14,240 nt of DNA from an uncultured Ruminobacter sp. (lineage in GTDB: Bacteria > Pseudomonadota > Gammaproteobacteria > Enterobacterales > Succinivibrionaceae), in contig CAAFXL010000130.1 of the NCBI GenBank assembly GCA_900767005.1, positions 1-14,240 of the forward strand. Reading direction: 5' to 3'. Shown here in pieces: positions 1-7,198 of this stretch. Both the position numbers and the translations under genes were made by a program. The stretch's first letter is position 1. The number at the start of each line of letters is the position of its first letter. A model generated the notes under the pieces. That model worked only from the letters and a program-made list of their open reading frames with translations. It searched no databases and had not been told where the DNA came from.

Positions 1-10
1 ACTTGTTTAA

Positions 11-47
11 TCGGATTTTAGTCTCATAAAAAACTTACAAAATCCGA
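11..47. repeat. Inverted repeat downstream of proS, possible terminator
   Basis: A 9-bp perfect stem (11-19 with 39-47, TCGGATTTT/AAAATCCGA) encloses a 19-base loop. It lies just past the proS stop and could end proS transcription or belong to a gene left of the window. No T-run follows the stem on the minus strand; the only T-run there (complement of about 64-69) lies before the hairpin. A classical intrinsic terminator is therefore not well supported. Confidence 0.35.
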
Positions 48-71
48 GTATTAATTTATTTATAAAAAATC

Positions 72-1790
72 TTACTTAGTGATATTTTTAATAAATTCAA
101 CGATGTTATCAACTGATACTACTTGCTTTTCACCACTCTTACGTTCAGTGTATTCAACATTGCCTTGAGCAAGGTTCTTTTCACCGATAGTAATCATGTG
201 TGGAATACCAATTAATTCCATATCAGCAAACATTACACCAGGGCGTTCCTTACGATCATCAAGGATTACTTCAATACCTAGGTCGGTTAAAGTCTTATAT
301 AGTTCATCAGCCTTCTTAGCTACAGTTTCAGACTTAGTATAGTTTACTGGAATAATTGCTACTTCAAATGGAGACATGCTCTTAGGCCATAAAATCCCCT
401 TGTCATCATGATGCTGTTCAATTGCAGCAGCAATAACACGAGTAACGCCAATACCATAGCAACCCATTTCCATAGGGATAGTCTTACCATCTTCATCAAG
501 CACAGTACAATTCATAGCTTGTGAATATTTAGTACCAAGTTCAAATACTTGACCTACTTCAATACCATGCTTTAATACGATAGTTCCCTTGCCATCTGGG
601 CTCTTATCACCTTCTTCAACGTTTCTTAAATCGCATACTTCATAAGTTGGAATATCACGATCAAAGTTTACGCCACCTAAGTGGTAGCCAGTTTCATTAG
701 CACCGCAGTAGAAATCACTTAGAACGCTAATTGCTCTATCAGCTAAGATTCTGCCCTTAAAGCCTACAGGACCAAGGGAACCAGGAGTTGCACCAGTAAA
801 TGCCTTAATTTCTTCTTCGCTTGCCATAGTTAAAGGACTCTTAATACCTTTAATCTTTTCAGCCTTAACTTCATTTAGTTCATGATTGCCGCGTAAAAGA
901 ATCATTACAAGAGTCTTTTCACCATTTTCATCTTCACCATGAACAATTAATGATTTACCAATTTGGTCAGCTGGAACCTTTAAGTAATTAGCAGCATCAT
1001 CAACGCTATGGCAACCAGGAGTTGGGTACTTAGTAATTTCCTTAGTTGGTGCCTTACGAGTTTCATCTGGCATTAAAGCTTCTGCCATTTCGATATTAGC
1101 TGCGTAATTAGATTCAGTAGAGAAAGCAATGATATCTTCACCAGCGTCAGCAAGTACTTGGAACTCGTGAGAGTGGTTACCACCGATTGCACCAGTATCA
1201 GCAGCTACTGGTCTAAAGTTTAAACCTAAACGAGTAAAGATACGTGAATAAGTATCATACATTAGGTTATAAGTATCACGTAAGCTTTCCTTATTTAAAT
1301 GGAAAGAGTATGCATCTTTCATGATGAACTCACGACCACGCATTACCCCAAAACGAGGTCTTACTTCATCTCTAAACTTAGTTTGAATCTGATATAAATT
1401 CATTGGAAGTTGTTTATAGCTTTTAATTTCATAACGAGCTAAGTAAGTAATAACTTCTTCGTGGGTTGGTCCTAGTACGAAATCATTTTGCTTACGGTCT
1501 TTAAAACGGCATAGTTCTGGACCATAATGTTGCCAACGACCAGATTCCTGCCATAGTTCAGCAGGTTGCACTACTGGCATATTAACTTCAAGAGCACCAG
1601 CAGCATTAAGTTCTTCACGGATAATTTTTTGAACCTTTTCAAGAACTCTCATTCCTGTTGGTAACCAAATGTAAAGACCTGAGGCTAATTGACGAATTAA
1701 ACCAGCTCTAAGCATAAGCTGGTGACTTACTATAGAAGCTTCTTTTGGAGTTTCTTTTAATGTTGATAATAAAAACTTGCTTGTACGCAT
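72..1790 (-). CDS. proS: Prolyl-tRNA synthetase (bacterial type with editing domain)
   Basis: Cytoplasmic class II aminoacyl-tRNA synthetase that charges tRNA-Pro with proline using ATP. The 572 residues equal the E. coli ProS length and match it along the whole chain. Visible are the N-terminal MRTSKFLLST opening, class II motif 2 around residues 138-164 (FRDEVRPRFGVMRGREF), motif 3 at about 442-459 (MGCYGIGVTRV) and a C-terminal anticodon-binding domain from about 475 with DDRKERPGVMFADMEL. Between motifs 2 and 3 lies the insertion (INS) domain, about 225-400, which hydrolyses mischarged Ala-tRNA-Pro. K279 and H370 sit where the E. coli editing residues K279 and H369 are expected. The ATG start fits the family, with an AAAGG Shine-Dalgarno 10 bases upstream (complement of 1801-1805). 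It is transcribed alone, divergently from nqrM. Nothing looks broken. Confidence 0.98.
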   Translation of the reverse strand: MRTSKFLLSTLKETPKEASIVSHQLMLRAGLIRQLASGLYIWLPTGMRVLEKVQKIIREELNAAGALEVNMPVVQPAELWQESGRWQHYGPELCRFKDRKQNDFVLGPTHEEVITYLARYEIKSYKQLPMNLYQIQTKFRDEVRPRFGVMRGREFIMKDAYSFHLNKESLRDTYNLMYDTYSRIFTRLGLNFRPVAADTGAIGGNHSHEFQVLADAGEDIIAFSTESNYAANIEMAEALMPDETRKAPTKEITKYPTPGCHSVDDAANYLKVPADQIGKSLIVHGEDENGEKTLVMILLRGNHELNEVKAEKIKGIKSPLTMASEEEIKAFTGATPGSLGPVGFKGRILADRAISVLSDFYCGANETGYHLGGVNFDRDIPTYEVCDLRNVEEGDKSPDGKGTIVLKHGIEVGQVFELGTKYSQAMNCTVLDEDGKTIPMEMGCYGIGVTRVIAAAIEQHHDDKGILWPKSMSPFEVAIIPVNYTKSETVAKKADELYKTLTDLGIEVILDDRKERPGVMFADMELIGIPHMITIGEKNLAQGNVEYTERKSGEKQVVSVDNIVEFIKNITK

Positions 1791-1848
1791 GATTTGATAA
1801 CCTTTTAAGGCTTAAAAAATTAAAAATAGATTAATAAAAAGATAAGCT

Positions 1849-1857
1849 ATTTTAGCA
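1849..1857 (-). promoter_or_regulatory. Candidate extended -10 promoter for proS
   Basis: On the minus strand the sequence reads TGC-TAAAAT, an extended -10 element about 58 bases before the proS start. No good -35 box lies 16-18 bases upstream, as is common for extended -10 promoters. The AT-rich context produces chance matches, so this is a prediction only. Confidence 0.4.
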
Positions 1858-1945
1858 AAAATACACTTGAATTTATATAGAATTAAAAATCTAAAATTTA
1901 ATTTTATAAAGAATTTTGATAAAAGTAAGAAATAATTAAGATTTA

Positions 1946-1954
1946 TGTTAAAAT
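1946..1954 (+). promoter_or_regulatory. Candidate extended -10 promoter for nqrM-apbE
   Basis: The plus strand reads TGT-TAAAAT, an extended -10 element. Transcription would begin near 1961, just before the dyad at 1967-1986, giving a leader of about 50 bases that starts with a stem-loop. The -35 region (TAAGAA) is poor. Prediction from sequence alone. Confidence 0.4.
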
Positions 1955-1966
1955 TAGTTTGTTTTT

Positions 1967-1986
1967 AAGCTTACTAAAGTAAGCTT
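1967..1986. promoter_or_regulatory. 20-bp dyad in the nqrM leader
   Basis: AAGCTTACT-AA-AGTAAGCTT is a perfect inverted repeat with 9-base arms; as RNA it would fold with a 4-base loop (TAAA). It ends 7 bases before the GGAGG Shine-Dalgarno of nqrM (1994-1998). It could be an operator for a dimeric regulator or a 5' stem-loop stabilising the nqrM-apbE mRNA. No T-run follows on either strand, so it is unlikely to be a terminator. Confidence 0.45.
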
Positions 1987-2009
1987 TAGGTTTGGAGGAT
2001 AGTTAAAAT

Positions 2010-2249
2010 ATGGTTTTTGTATATACACTTTTAATTTTTCTATTATTTTTCTTATTAGCTGCAATTGGCTATATTATTCAACATAAGGTAATCCATGGTT
2101 CATGTGGTGGATTAAATAATGTTGGCGTTGAACGCGTATGTACTTGTGAAAAACCATGTTTATCAAGAAGAGTTAAGAATTATTTTGCGGGTAAAAAATC
2201 AGAGCAAAATAATGAAGCTAATGGTGAAACCACTCAAGTTAATAAGTAA
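2010..2249 (+). CDS. nqrM: Na+-NQR maturation protein NqrM
   Basis: Small inner-membrane protein required for maturation of the Na+-translocating NADH:quinone reductase, thought to deliver iron to its Cys-coordinated centre. The 79 residues show one N-terminal membrane helix (about 4-23), then the family's Cys cluster: C32 in a CGGL motif, C44 and C46 in VCTCE, and C50 in KPCLSRR. The remaining tail is hydrophilic and variable. A GGAGG Shine-Dalgarno lies at 1994-1998, 11 bases from the ATG. The next gene, apbE, starts 25 bases downstream, so the two look like one operon devoted to NQR maturation. In Vibrio the order is nqrA-F, apbE, nqrM; here nqrM comes first, and no nqr structural gene precedes it in the window. 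Confidence 0.9.
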   Translation: MVFVYTLLIFLLFFLLAAIGYIIQHKVIHGSCGGLNNVGVERVCTCEKPCLSRRVKNYFAGKKSEQNNEANGETTQVNK

Positions 2250-2274
2250 ATGATATTTTAGGTGTTTTTGTAGT

Positions 2275-3327
2275 ATGAGTTTATTTAGTCGAGTAATTGC
2301 TGGAATATCAGGAATTTCTTTATTATTGATTATTTCTGGTTGTGATATTGGTCCAACCCAATCAAATGAAATTAAGGTTAATGGTAAGACCATGGGGACA
2401 TTTTATAATATTACCGTTGTGGGTAATTATCCTGGTGGTTCCCATGAACTTAAGCATGATGCGGAAGAAGTATTAAATCGTTTAAATCAAGAGATGAGCC
2501 CATTTGATAAAAATAGTACTATCTCAAAATTTAACGCCTTTCAATCAACTGAACCATTTGAAGTACCATTTGAGGTAGCTGAAGCAATTATGCAAAGCTT
2601 AAAGGTTGGTAGTCAAATTGAAGGTACTTCTGATATTACGGTAGGCCCCCTAATTAATGCATGGGGTTTTGGTCCAAATAAGTTTGAGAAAGTTCCAACA
2701 GATGAAGAAATTGCTCAAGCTAAATCTCAGACTGGGATTGATAAATTACATGTTGAAGTAAGTGCTTATAAGTCATATTTAAGAAAAGATATCCCAAATT
2801 TATATATTGATTTATCATCAATTGGTGAAGGTTTTGGGGCTGATAAGTTAGCAGAACTTATGGATTCAAAAGGCATTGAAAACTATATGGTTTCAATTGC
2901 TGGTGCAATTAGAACTAAAGGACATAATAGCCGTGGTACTGATTGGGTAGTTGCAATTGAACACCCAATGACTGAACAAGATGTGGGTAAATATATTGAT
3001 ATTCCAGTTTGTATGGATGGTCAATCAATAGCAACATCTGGAAGCTATCGTAATTTTATTACTGATCCAGAAGGCGTTAGAAAATCTCATATTATTGATC
3101 CAAGAACTGGTAAGCCAATTGATCATAATACCGTTTCAATTACTATTATTGGACCAAGTGCCGCTTGGTCTGATGCTCATGCAACTGGTTTAATGGTTTT
3201 AGGTTCCCAAAAGTCACTTGAATATGCTAATGAGCATAATTATGCAATCTATACTATTGAAATGACTCCTGAAGGCTTTAAGAGTCATTCTAGTCGTGCA
3301 ATGCAAAAATATTTAGATTGTAAGTAA
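2275..3327 (+). CDS. apbE: FAD:protein FMN transferase (lipoprotein ApbE)
   Basis: Membrane-anchored, periplasm-facing Mg2+-dependent enzyme that transfers FMN from FAD onto a threonine of target proteins such as NqrB and NqrC (or RnfD and RnfG). The 350 residues begin with a lipoprotein signal ending in the lipobox ISGC, lipidated Cys at 23. Family motifs follow in order: TMGTF (39-43), DITVGPLINAWGFGP (120-134), DLSSIGEGFGAD (179-190), the SIAGAIRTKG segment (207-216), SHIIDPRTGKPI (271-282) and SDAHATGLMVLG (299-310). In the last, D300 and T304 are the expected Mg2+ ligands. E. coli ApbE has GG where this protein has A209-G210, a mild oddity. Length is typical. It lies 25 bases after nqrM with an AGGTG ribosome site at about 2260-2264, which points to NQR as its target. 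Confidence 0.95.
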   Translation: MSLFSRVIAGISGISLLLIISGCDIGPTQSNEIKVNGKTMGTFYNITVVGNYPGGSHELKHDAEEVLNRLNQEMSPFDKNSTISKFNAFQSTEPFEVPFEVAEAIMQSLKVGSQIEGTSDITVGPLINAWGFGPNKFEKVPTDEEIAQAKSQTGIDKLHVEVSAYKSYLRKDIPNLYIDLSSIGEGFGADKLAELMDSKGIENYMVSIAGAIRTKGHNSRGTDWVVAIEHPMTEQDVGKYIDIPVCMDGQSIATSGSYRNFITDPEGVRKSHIIDPRTGKPIDHNTVSITIIGPSAAWSDAHATGLMVLGSQKSLEYANEHNYAIYTIEMTPEGFKSHSSRAMQKYLDCK

Positions 3328-3374
3328 GGAGTTCTTACTTAAACTTAAGGATGCTTAAACGGCATACTTTTTTT
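3322..3374 (+). terminator. Possible weak terminator after apbE
   Basis: A 7-bp stem (3322-3328 with 3334-3340, AAGTAAG/CTTACTT) overlaps the apbE stop. A second 5-bp stem (3345-3349 with 3354-3358) is followed after nine bases by seven T (3368-3374). Both stems are AT-rich and weak. The rest of the gap up to the ppa terminator holds nothing I recognise. Confidence 0.3.
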
Positions 3375-3470
3375 GTTCTTGGTTTTTAGATTGGGTTTAT
3401 ATTTTTCTAAAAATAGAAAGCTTTACAGATAATTATTACTTACGATAAAGATAAGAAAGGAAAAGAGCAA

Positions 3471-3501
3471 TAAAAAATCCCCTAAGTAAACCTTAGGGGA
3501 T
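3471..3501 (-). terminator. Intrinsic terminator of ppa
   Basis: A 10-bp perfect stem ATCCCCTAAG/CTTAGGGGAT (3477-3486 with 3492-3501) has a 5-base loop. On the minus strand it is followed by a run of six T (complement of 3471-3476). It ends 26 bases beyond the ppa stop. No T-run follows on the plus strand, so it serves ppa rather than apbE. Confidence 0.85.
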
Positions 3502-3527
3502 AACTAAATAGATTAATTAATAATTAA

Positions 3528-4061
3528 TTACTTAGTTTCATTGTATCTCTTGATAGAAGCTTCGATTTCTTTAATAGCTGCAGCTTTGTTTTCCCAGCCA
3601 TCAACACGAACCCACTTACCAGCTTCTAATTCTTTGTAGTGTTCAAAGAAGTGCTTGATTTGACCCTTTAATAATTCAGGTAGATCTTCAACATCCTTGA
3701 TGCCATCGTAGATCTTAGTTAGTTTAGTGTGAGGAACTGCAATGATCTTAGTATCTTCACCTGATTCATCAGTCATCTTAAGCATAGCTACAGGACGGCA
3801 ACGAATTACTGAACCTGGTTGTAATGGATATGGAGTTGGAACTAATACGTCAATTGGGTCACCATCTAGTGATAGAGAGTGATTGATGAAACCGTAGTTG
3901 CATGGATAGAACATTGGAGTAGCCATGAAACGGTCTACGAATACTGCACCTGATTCTTTATCAATTTCATACTTAATAGGATCTGCGTTCTGAGGAATTT
4001 CAATAACGCAATATAAATCTTCAGGAAGTTCCTTACCAGCTGGAATATTATCTAAAATCAT
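3528..4061 (-). CDS. ppa: Inorganic pyrophosphatase (family I)
   Basis: Cytoplasmic Mg2+-dependent hydrolase of pyrophosphate, which pulls biosynthetic reactions such as aminoacyl-tRNA, nucleic acid and PRPP-dependent synthesis forward. The 177 residues match the bacterial hexameric family I enzyme. The signature DGDPID (66-71) supplies metal ligands D66, D68 and D71. E21, K30, R44, Y56, D98, D103 and K105 correspond to E. coli E20, K29, R43, Y55, D97, D102 and K104, each shifted by one, so the active site is complete. The ATG start is preceded by AAGGGT six bases upstream (complement of 4068-4073). It is a single-gene unit with its own terminator, divergent from mpl. Confidence 0.97.
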   Translation of the reverse strand: MILDNIPAGKELPEDLYCVIEIPQNADPIKYEIDKESGAVFVDRFMATPMFYPCNYGFINHSLSLDGDPIDVLVPTPYPLQPGSVIRCRPVAMLKMTDESGEDTKIIAVPHTKLTKIYDGIKDVEDLPELLKGQIKHFFEHYKELEAGKWVRVDGWENKAAAIKEIEASIKRYNETK

Positions 4062-4102
4062 TTTAATACCCTTGAAATATGTTTAAAAAAATATTTTTGG
4101 CT

Positions 4103-4111
4103 ATTGTAGCA
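4103..4111 (-). promoter_or_regulatory. Candidate extended -10 promoter for ppa
   Basis: The minus strand reads TGC-TACAAT about 42 bases before the ppa start. An AT-rich TTTTAA lies 17 bases upstream as a poor -35. Its form matches the candidate in front of proS. Predicted from sequence only. Confidence 0.45.
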
Positions 4112-4151
4112 TTTTTTAAGAAATTTTAAAAATTTTTCTAGTACTTAAAAA

Positions 4152-4178
4152 GGTAAATTTGGTGGCATTTGATTTACC
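4152..4178. repeat. Interrupted inverted repeat between ppa and mpl
   Basis: GGTAAAT (4152-4158) and ATTTACC (4172-4178) are 7-base inverted arms 13 bases apart. The repeat lies between the two divergent promoter candidates, about 40 bases from the ppa one and 55 from the mpl one. It could be an operator, but arms this short and AT-rich may occur by chance. Confidence 0.25.
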
Positions 4179-4231
4179 CTAAAAGTTTTAAATATTTATG
4201 AGTTCTCTATGTGGTAAGAATAAATAAAAAG

Positions 4232-4240
4232 TGCTAAATT
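4232..4240 (+). promoter_or_regulatory. Candidate extended -10 promoter for mpl
   Basis: The plus strand reads TGC-TAAATT 35 bases before the mpl ATG, giving a leader of roughly 30 bases. The hexamer 17 bases upstream (TGGTAA) matches the -35 consensus poorly. Low-certainty prediction. Confidence 0.35.
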
Positions 4241-4275
4241 TATGAAAGTTTTTAAATAAATTTAAAGGATTAAAA

Positions 4276-5625
4276 ATGCATGTACATATTTTAGGCATTT
4301 GTGGAACTTTTATGGGTGGTATTGCGGTTATTGCTAAGCAATTAGGCTTTAAAGTAACTGGAGCTGATGAAAATGTTTATCCACCAATGAGCACAATGCT
4401 AATGGAACAAGGGATTGAGATTATTCAAGGATATGACCCTAAGCAATTAACTAGTGATATTGATTTAGTGATTATTGGTAATGCCATGAAACGAGGCAAT
4501 CCTTGTGTGGAATATATTTTAAATAATTCTCTTCCTTATACCTCAGGTCCTGAATGGTTAAAAAATTATGTACTAGCTAAGAAGAAAGTTTTAGCGGTAG
4601 CGGGAACTCATGGTAAGACTACTACCTCAAGTATTCTTACTTGGATCTTAGAATATAATAACTATAATCCATCATTTTTAATCGGTGGGGTTTTAGGTAA
4701 TTTTGGGGTATCAGCTAGAGTTACTAATTCCCAATATTTTGTAATTGAAGCTGATGAATATGATTGTGCGTTCTTTGATAAGCGTTCAAAGTTTGTGCAC
4801 TATAAGCCTTATGTTCAAATCTTAAATAACCTTGAATATGATCATGCTGATATTTTTGAAAATATCGATGCCATTAAAAAACAATTCCATCATTTAGTTC
4901 GTATTATTCCATCTAATGGTGATATTGTAATGCCACTTGATGATAATAATTTAAATGATGTAATTAAGATGGGCTGTTGGACTAAGATTGATAAGGTGGG
5001 CTCAAAGGGTGCTGAATTAAATTACGAATTAATCAATGAAGATGGTTCAAGTTTTAAAGTTCTTGATGAACATGCAAATGTTCTTGGCACAGTTAATTGG
5101 GATGGCGTGGGGATACATAATGTAAAGAATGTCTTAATGGCAATTAAGGCAGCTGAGTATATTGGTATTAGCGTTCAAGATTCAATTCAAGCTTTAAAGA
5201 AATTTGTAATGCCAAAACGCCGTTTAGAATTAAAGGGTGAAGAGAATGGTATTAAAGTTTATGATGACTTTGCTCATCACCCAACAGCAATTAAGACTAC
5301 AATTGATGGCTTAAGAAGAAAGATGCCAAATAACCGTTTAATTGCGGTTTTTGAGCCTCGTTCTAATAGCATGAAGTTAGGAGCTAATCATGAGTTTTTA
5401 AAGGGAAGCTTTGATGAAGCTAATTTAGTCTTTATGTATGCTCCAAGTAATTTAAAATGGAATGCTGATGAATTAAAGGGGGAAAATTTTATGGTAATTC
5501 ATGATTTTGATGAATTACTTGAAAAACTCGCTCAAGCTTTAAAGCCAGGGGACAATTGCTTAATTATGAGTAATGGTGGCTTTAATGGTATTCATCAAAA
5601 GCTTTTAACCAAGTTAAAGAAGTAA
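4276..5625 (+). CDS. mpl: UDP-MurNAc:L-alanyl-gamma-D-glutamyl-meso-DAP ligase
   Basis: Cytoplasmic murein-recycling ligase that attaches the recovered tripeptide L-Ala-gamma-D-Glu-meso-DAP to UDP-MurNAc using ATP, bypassing MurC, MurD and MurE. The 449 residues match the usual length and the three-domain Mur ligase fold. The N-terminal UDP-binding domain opens with HILGICGTFMGG (3-15). The central ATPase carries the P-loop AGTHGKTTT (109-117), EADEYD (158-163) and NNLEYDHADIF (184-194). The C-terminal domain has YDDFAHHPTAI (329-339) and EPRSNSMKLG (360-369). The GICGTFMGG opening and the FEPRSNSMKLG segment distinguish Mpl from MurC. AAAGGA (4264-4269) precedes the ATG by six bases. It stands alone, divergent from ppa, and converges on sstT. 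Confidence 0.96.
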   Translation: MHVHILGICGTFMGGIAVIAKQLGFKVTGADENVYPPMSTMLMEQGIEIIQGYDPKQLTSDIDLVIIGNAMKRGNPCVEYILNNSLPYTSGPEWLKNYVLAKKKVLAVAGTHGKTTTSSILTWILEYNNYNPSFLIGGVLGNFGVSARVTNSQYFVIEADEYDCAFFDKRSKFVHYKPYVQILNNLEYDHADIFENIDAIKKQFHHLVRIIPSNGDIVMPLDDNNLNDVIKMGCWTKIDKVGSKGAELNYELINEDGSSFKVLDEHANVLGTVNWDGVGIHNVKNVLMAIKAAEYIGISVQDSIQALKKFVMPKRRLELKGEENGIKVYDDFAHHPTAIKTTIDGLRRKMPNNRLIAVFEPRSNSMKLGANHEFLKGSFDEANLVFMYAPSNLKWNADELKGENFMVIHDFDELLEKLAQALKPGDNCLIMSNGGFNGIHQKLLTKLKK

Positions 5626-5659
5626 TTAGTATAGAGGTTCAAGAGAGAACCATTACTAA
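5626..5659 (+). repeat. Bulged stem-loop directly after mpl stop
   Basis: Outer arms TTAGTA/TACTAA (5626-5631 with 5654-5659) and inner arms GGTTC/GAACC (5636-5640 with 5647-5651) stack with an asymmetric internal loop and a 6-base hairpin loop. It begins at the base after the mpl stop. No T-run follows, and a strong terminator lies 45 bases further on, so this may be a 3' UTR structure or chance. Confidence 0.3.
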
Positions 5660-5703
5660 GTAGAAATTTAAAAATTACTTTCTAAAACAAGGTAAACAAA
5701 ATA

Positions 5704-5738
5704 AAAAAATCCTAGTTTAATAAAAACTAGGATTTTTT
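5704..5738. terminator. Bidirectional terminator between mpl and sstT
   Basis: A 15-bp perfect stem (5704-5718 with 5724-5738) has the core ATCCTAGTTT/AAACTAGGAT, a 5-base loop and A6/T6 flanks. It therefore yields a U-tract on either strand. It sits between convergent mpl and sstT and can end both. Confidence 0.9.
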
Positions 5739-5753
5739 GTAATATTCTAAAAA

Positions 5754-6989
5754 TTATTTAGTTTCTTTTGGTACTTCAGTAATCTTATTAGCAGCTGCAG
5801 TTAACACTACATCAGAAGAGCTATTTAAAGCAGTTTCAAATGAGTCTTGAATTACACCGATAATAAAACCAATACCAACTACTTGCATTGCGATATCATT
5901 AGAGATATTAAAGAATGAACAAGCAAGTGGAATTAACATTAATGAACCACCAGCAATGCCAGAGCTACCGCATGCACAAATAATTGATACGATACACATT
6001 AAGAATGCGGCTCCCATACTTACTTCAATACCTAAGGTATGAACTGCAGTCATAGTCATAATTACGATAGTAATTGCAGCTCCTGACATGTTGATAGTAC
6101 AACCTAGAGGAATTGAGATTGAATATGAAGAACTAGGAATATTTAATCTTTGGCATAGTGCTAAATTTACCGGAATATTAGCAGCTGATGATCTAGTAAA
6201 GAATGCGGTAATACCTGAATGCATGATTGAGGTAAATATTAGAGGGAATGGATTCTTTCTAGTTACGATAAATACAAGTAGTGGGTTTACAATTAGAGCA
6301 ATAATTAGCATTGCAACAACTAGAAGGATTACTACATGAGCATATGATAGTAAGCTTTCAAAACCACCAACTTCAGTACATGATGAATAAACTAGACCTA
6401 AGATACCAAGTGGAGCAAAGCGAATTACAATCTTAACTACACCGCTAACAATTGAAGCAAAGTCAGCAAGTACTTCTTTGGTAGTATCGTTAGCTTGTCT
6501 AAACATGATACCAAATACAATACCCCATACTAAGATAGCAAGATAGTTACCAGTCATTAAAGCAGAGATTGGGTTATCAACTGCTTTTTTAATACAGTTA
6601 GTTAAAACTGATGCTACTGATTGAGGAGCACTATTGGTTGCTGCATTAGCAAGGGAAGGGAAAGTTGCAGGGAATGATTCTGAAACAAATAATGCAACTG
6701 CTCCAGATAAACACATTGCAACAAAGTATAAAATTAAAATTGGTAAAAGCTTAGCATTCATTCCCTTTTGGTGACGAGCAATTGCACTTGATACAAGAAC
6801 AAAAACCAATAAAGGAGCAACTGCTTTAAGAGCTGAAACGAATAGATCACCTAATATGGTAATGTAATGAGCTTTTTCAGGAATGGCGTAAGCGAGACCG
6901 ACACCCACAAGTAAACCAATAATTATTTGTAAAATAAAAGGCACCTTATGGTAAAACGCTACAATCATTCCATTAGAATGTTTTTGCAT
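5754..6989 (-). CDS. sstT: Serine/threonine:Na+ symporter SstT
   Basis: Inner-membrane sodium-coupled importer of serine and threonine, of the dicarboxylate/amino acid:cation symporter (DAACS) family. The 411 residues align with E. coli SstT throughout. Recognisable stretches are LFVSALKAVAPLLVFVLV (49-66), NPISALMTGNYLAILVW (139-155), VIRFAPLGILGLV (188-200), the serine-rich re-entrant segment FFTRSSAANIPVN (263-275), IPLGCTINMSGAAITI (293-308), ACGSSGIAGGSLMLIPLAC (339-357) and GVIQDSFETALNSSSDV (378-394). About eight hydrophobic membrane segments plus two re-entrant loops are expected. An AGAGG site (complement of 6995-6999) lies five bases before the ATG. It is monocistronic: the prs terminator is upstream and a bidirectional terminator downstream. 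Confidence 0.96.
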   Translation of the reverse strand: MQKHSNGMIVAFYHKVPFILQIIIGLLVGVGLAYAIPEKAHYITILGDLFVSALKAVAPLLVFVLVSSAIARHQKGMNAKLLPILILYFVAMCLSGAVALFVSESFPATFPSLANAATNSAPQSVASVLTNCIKKAVDNPISALMTGNYLAILVWGIVFGIMFRQANDTTKEVLADFASIVSGVVKIVIRFAPLGILGLVYSSCTEVGGFESLLSYAHVVILLVVAMLIIALIVNPLLVFIVTRKNPFPLIFTSIMHSGITAFFTRSSAANIPVNLALCQRLNIPSSSYSISIPLGCTINMSGAAITIVIMTMTAVHTLGIEVSMGAAFLMCIVSIICACGSSGIAGGSLMLIPLACSFFNISNDIAMQVVGIGFIIGVIQDSFETALNSSSDVVLTAAANKITEVPKETK

Positions 6990-7037
6990 GATAACCTCTT
7001 TTTATTAAATTATTTACAAGAAAATAAAAGACGCAAA

Positions 7038-7043
7038 ATTATA
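7038..7043 (-). promoter_or_regulatory. Candidate -10 box for sstT
   Basis: A perfect TATAAT on the minus strand lies 48 bases before the sstT start, downstream of the prs terminator hairpin in that direction of reading. There is no convincing -35 at 16-18 bases. Apart from this box and the prs terminator, the roughly 210-base gap holds nothing I recognise. Confidence 0.4.
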
Positions 7044-7153
7044 ATGCAAACTCAGAAAGTAATCCTAAGTACAGATCGCAGAATTTTACGTAATCTAAAA
7101 AAAATTTTAAACTATAAAAAACTTATGTAAAAGATTTATTACTATTTAAAATG

Positions 7154-7179
7154 AAAAATCCCTCCAAAGGGAGGGATTT
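7154..7179 (-). terminator. Intrinsic terminator of the lolB-ispE-prs operon
   Basis: A 10-bp perfect stem AAATCCCTCC/GGAGGGATTT (7156-7165 with 7170-7179) has a 4-base loop. On the minus strand it continues into a T-run (complement of 7154-7158). It begins 19 bases after the prs stop. Confidence 0.88.
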
Positions 7180-7198
7180 ATGAAAAATACTTATTTAA

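Noticed and set aside
2199..2393. A 64-codon minus-strand frame across the nqrM-apbE junction
   Set aside because: It is antisense to two recognisable genes, with no family features.
6948..7130. A 60-codon plus-strand open frame across the sstT start and the gap to prs
   Set aside because: It overlaps the sstT start antisense, has a lysine/asparagine-rich composition expected of AT-rich intergenic DNA, and shows no family resemblance or good ribosome site.
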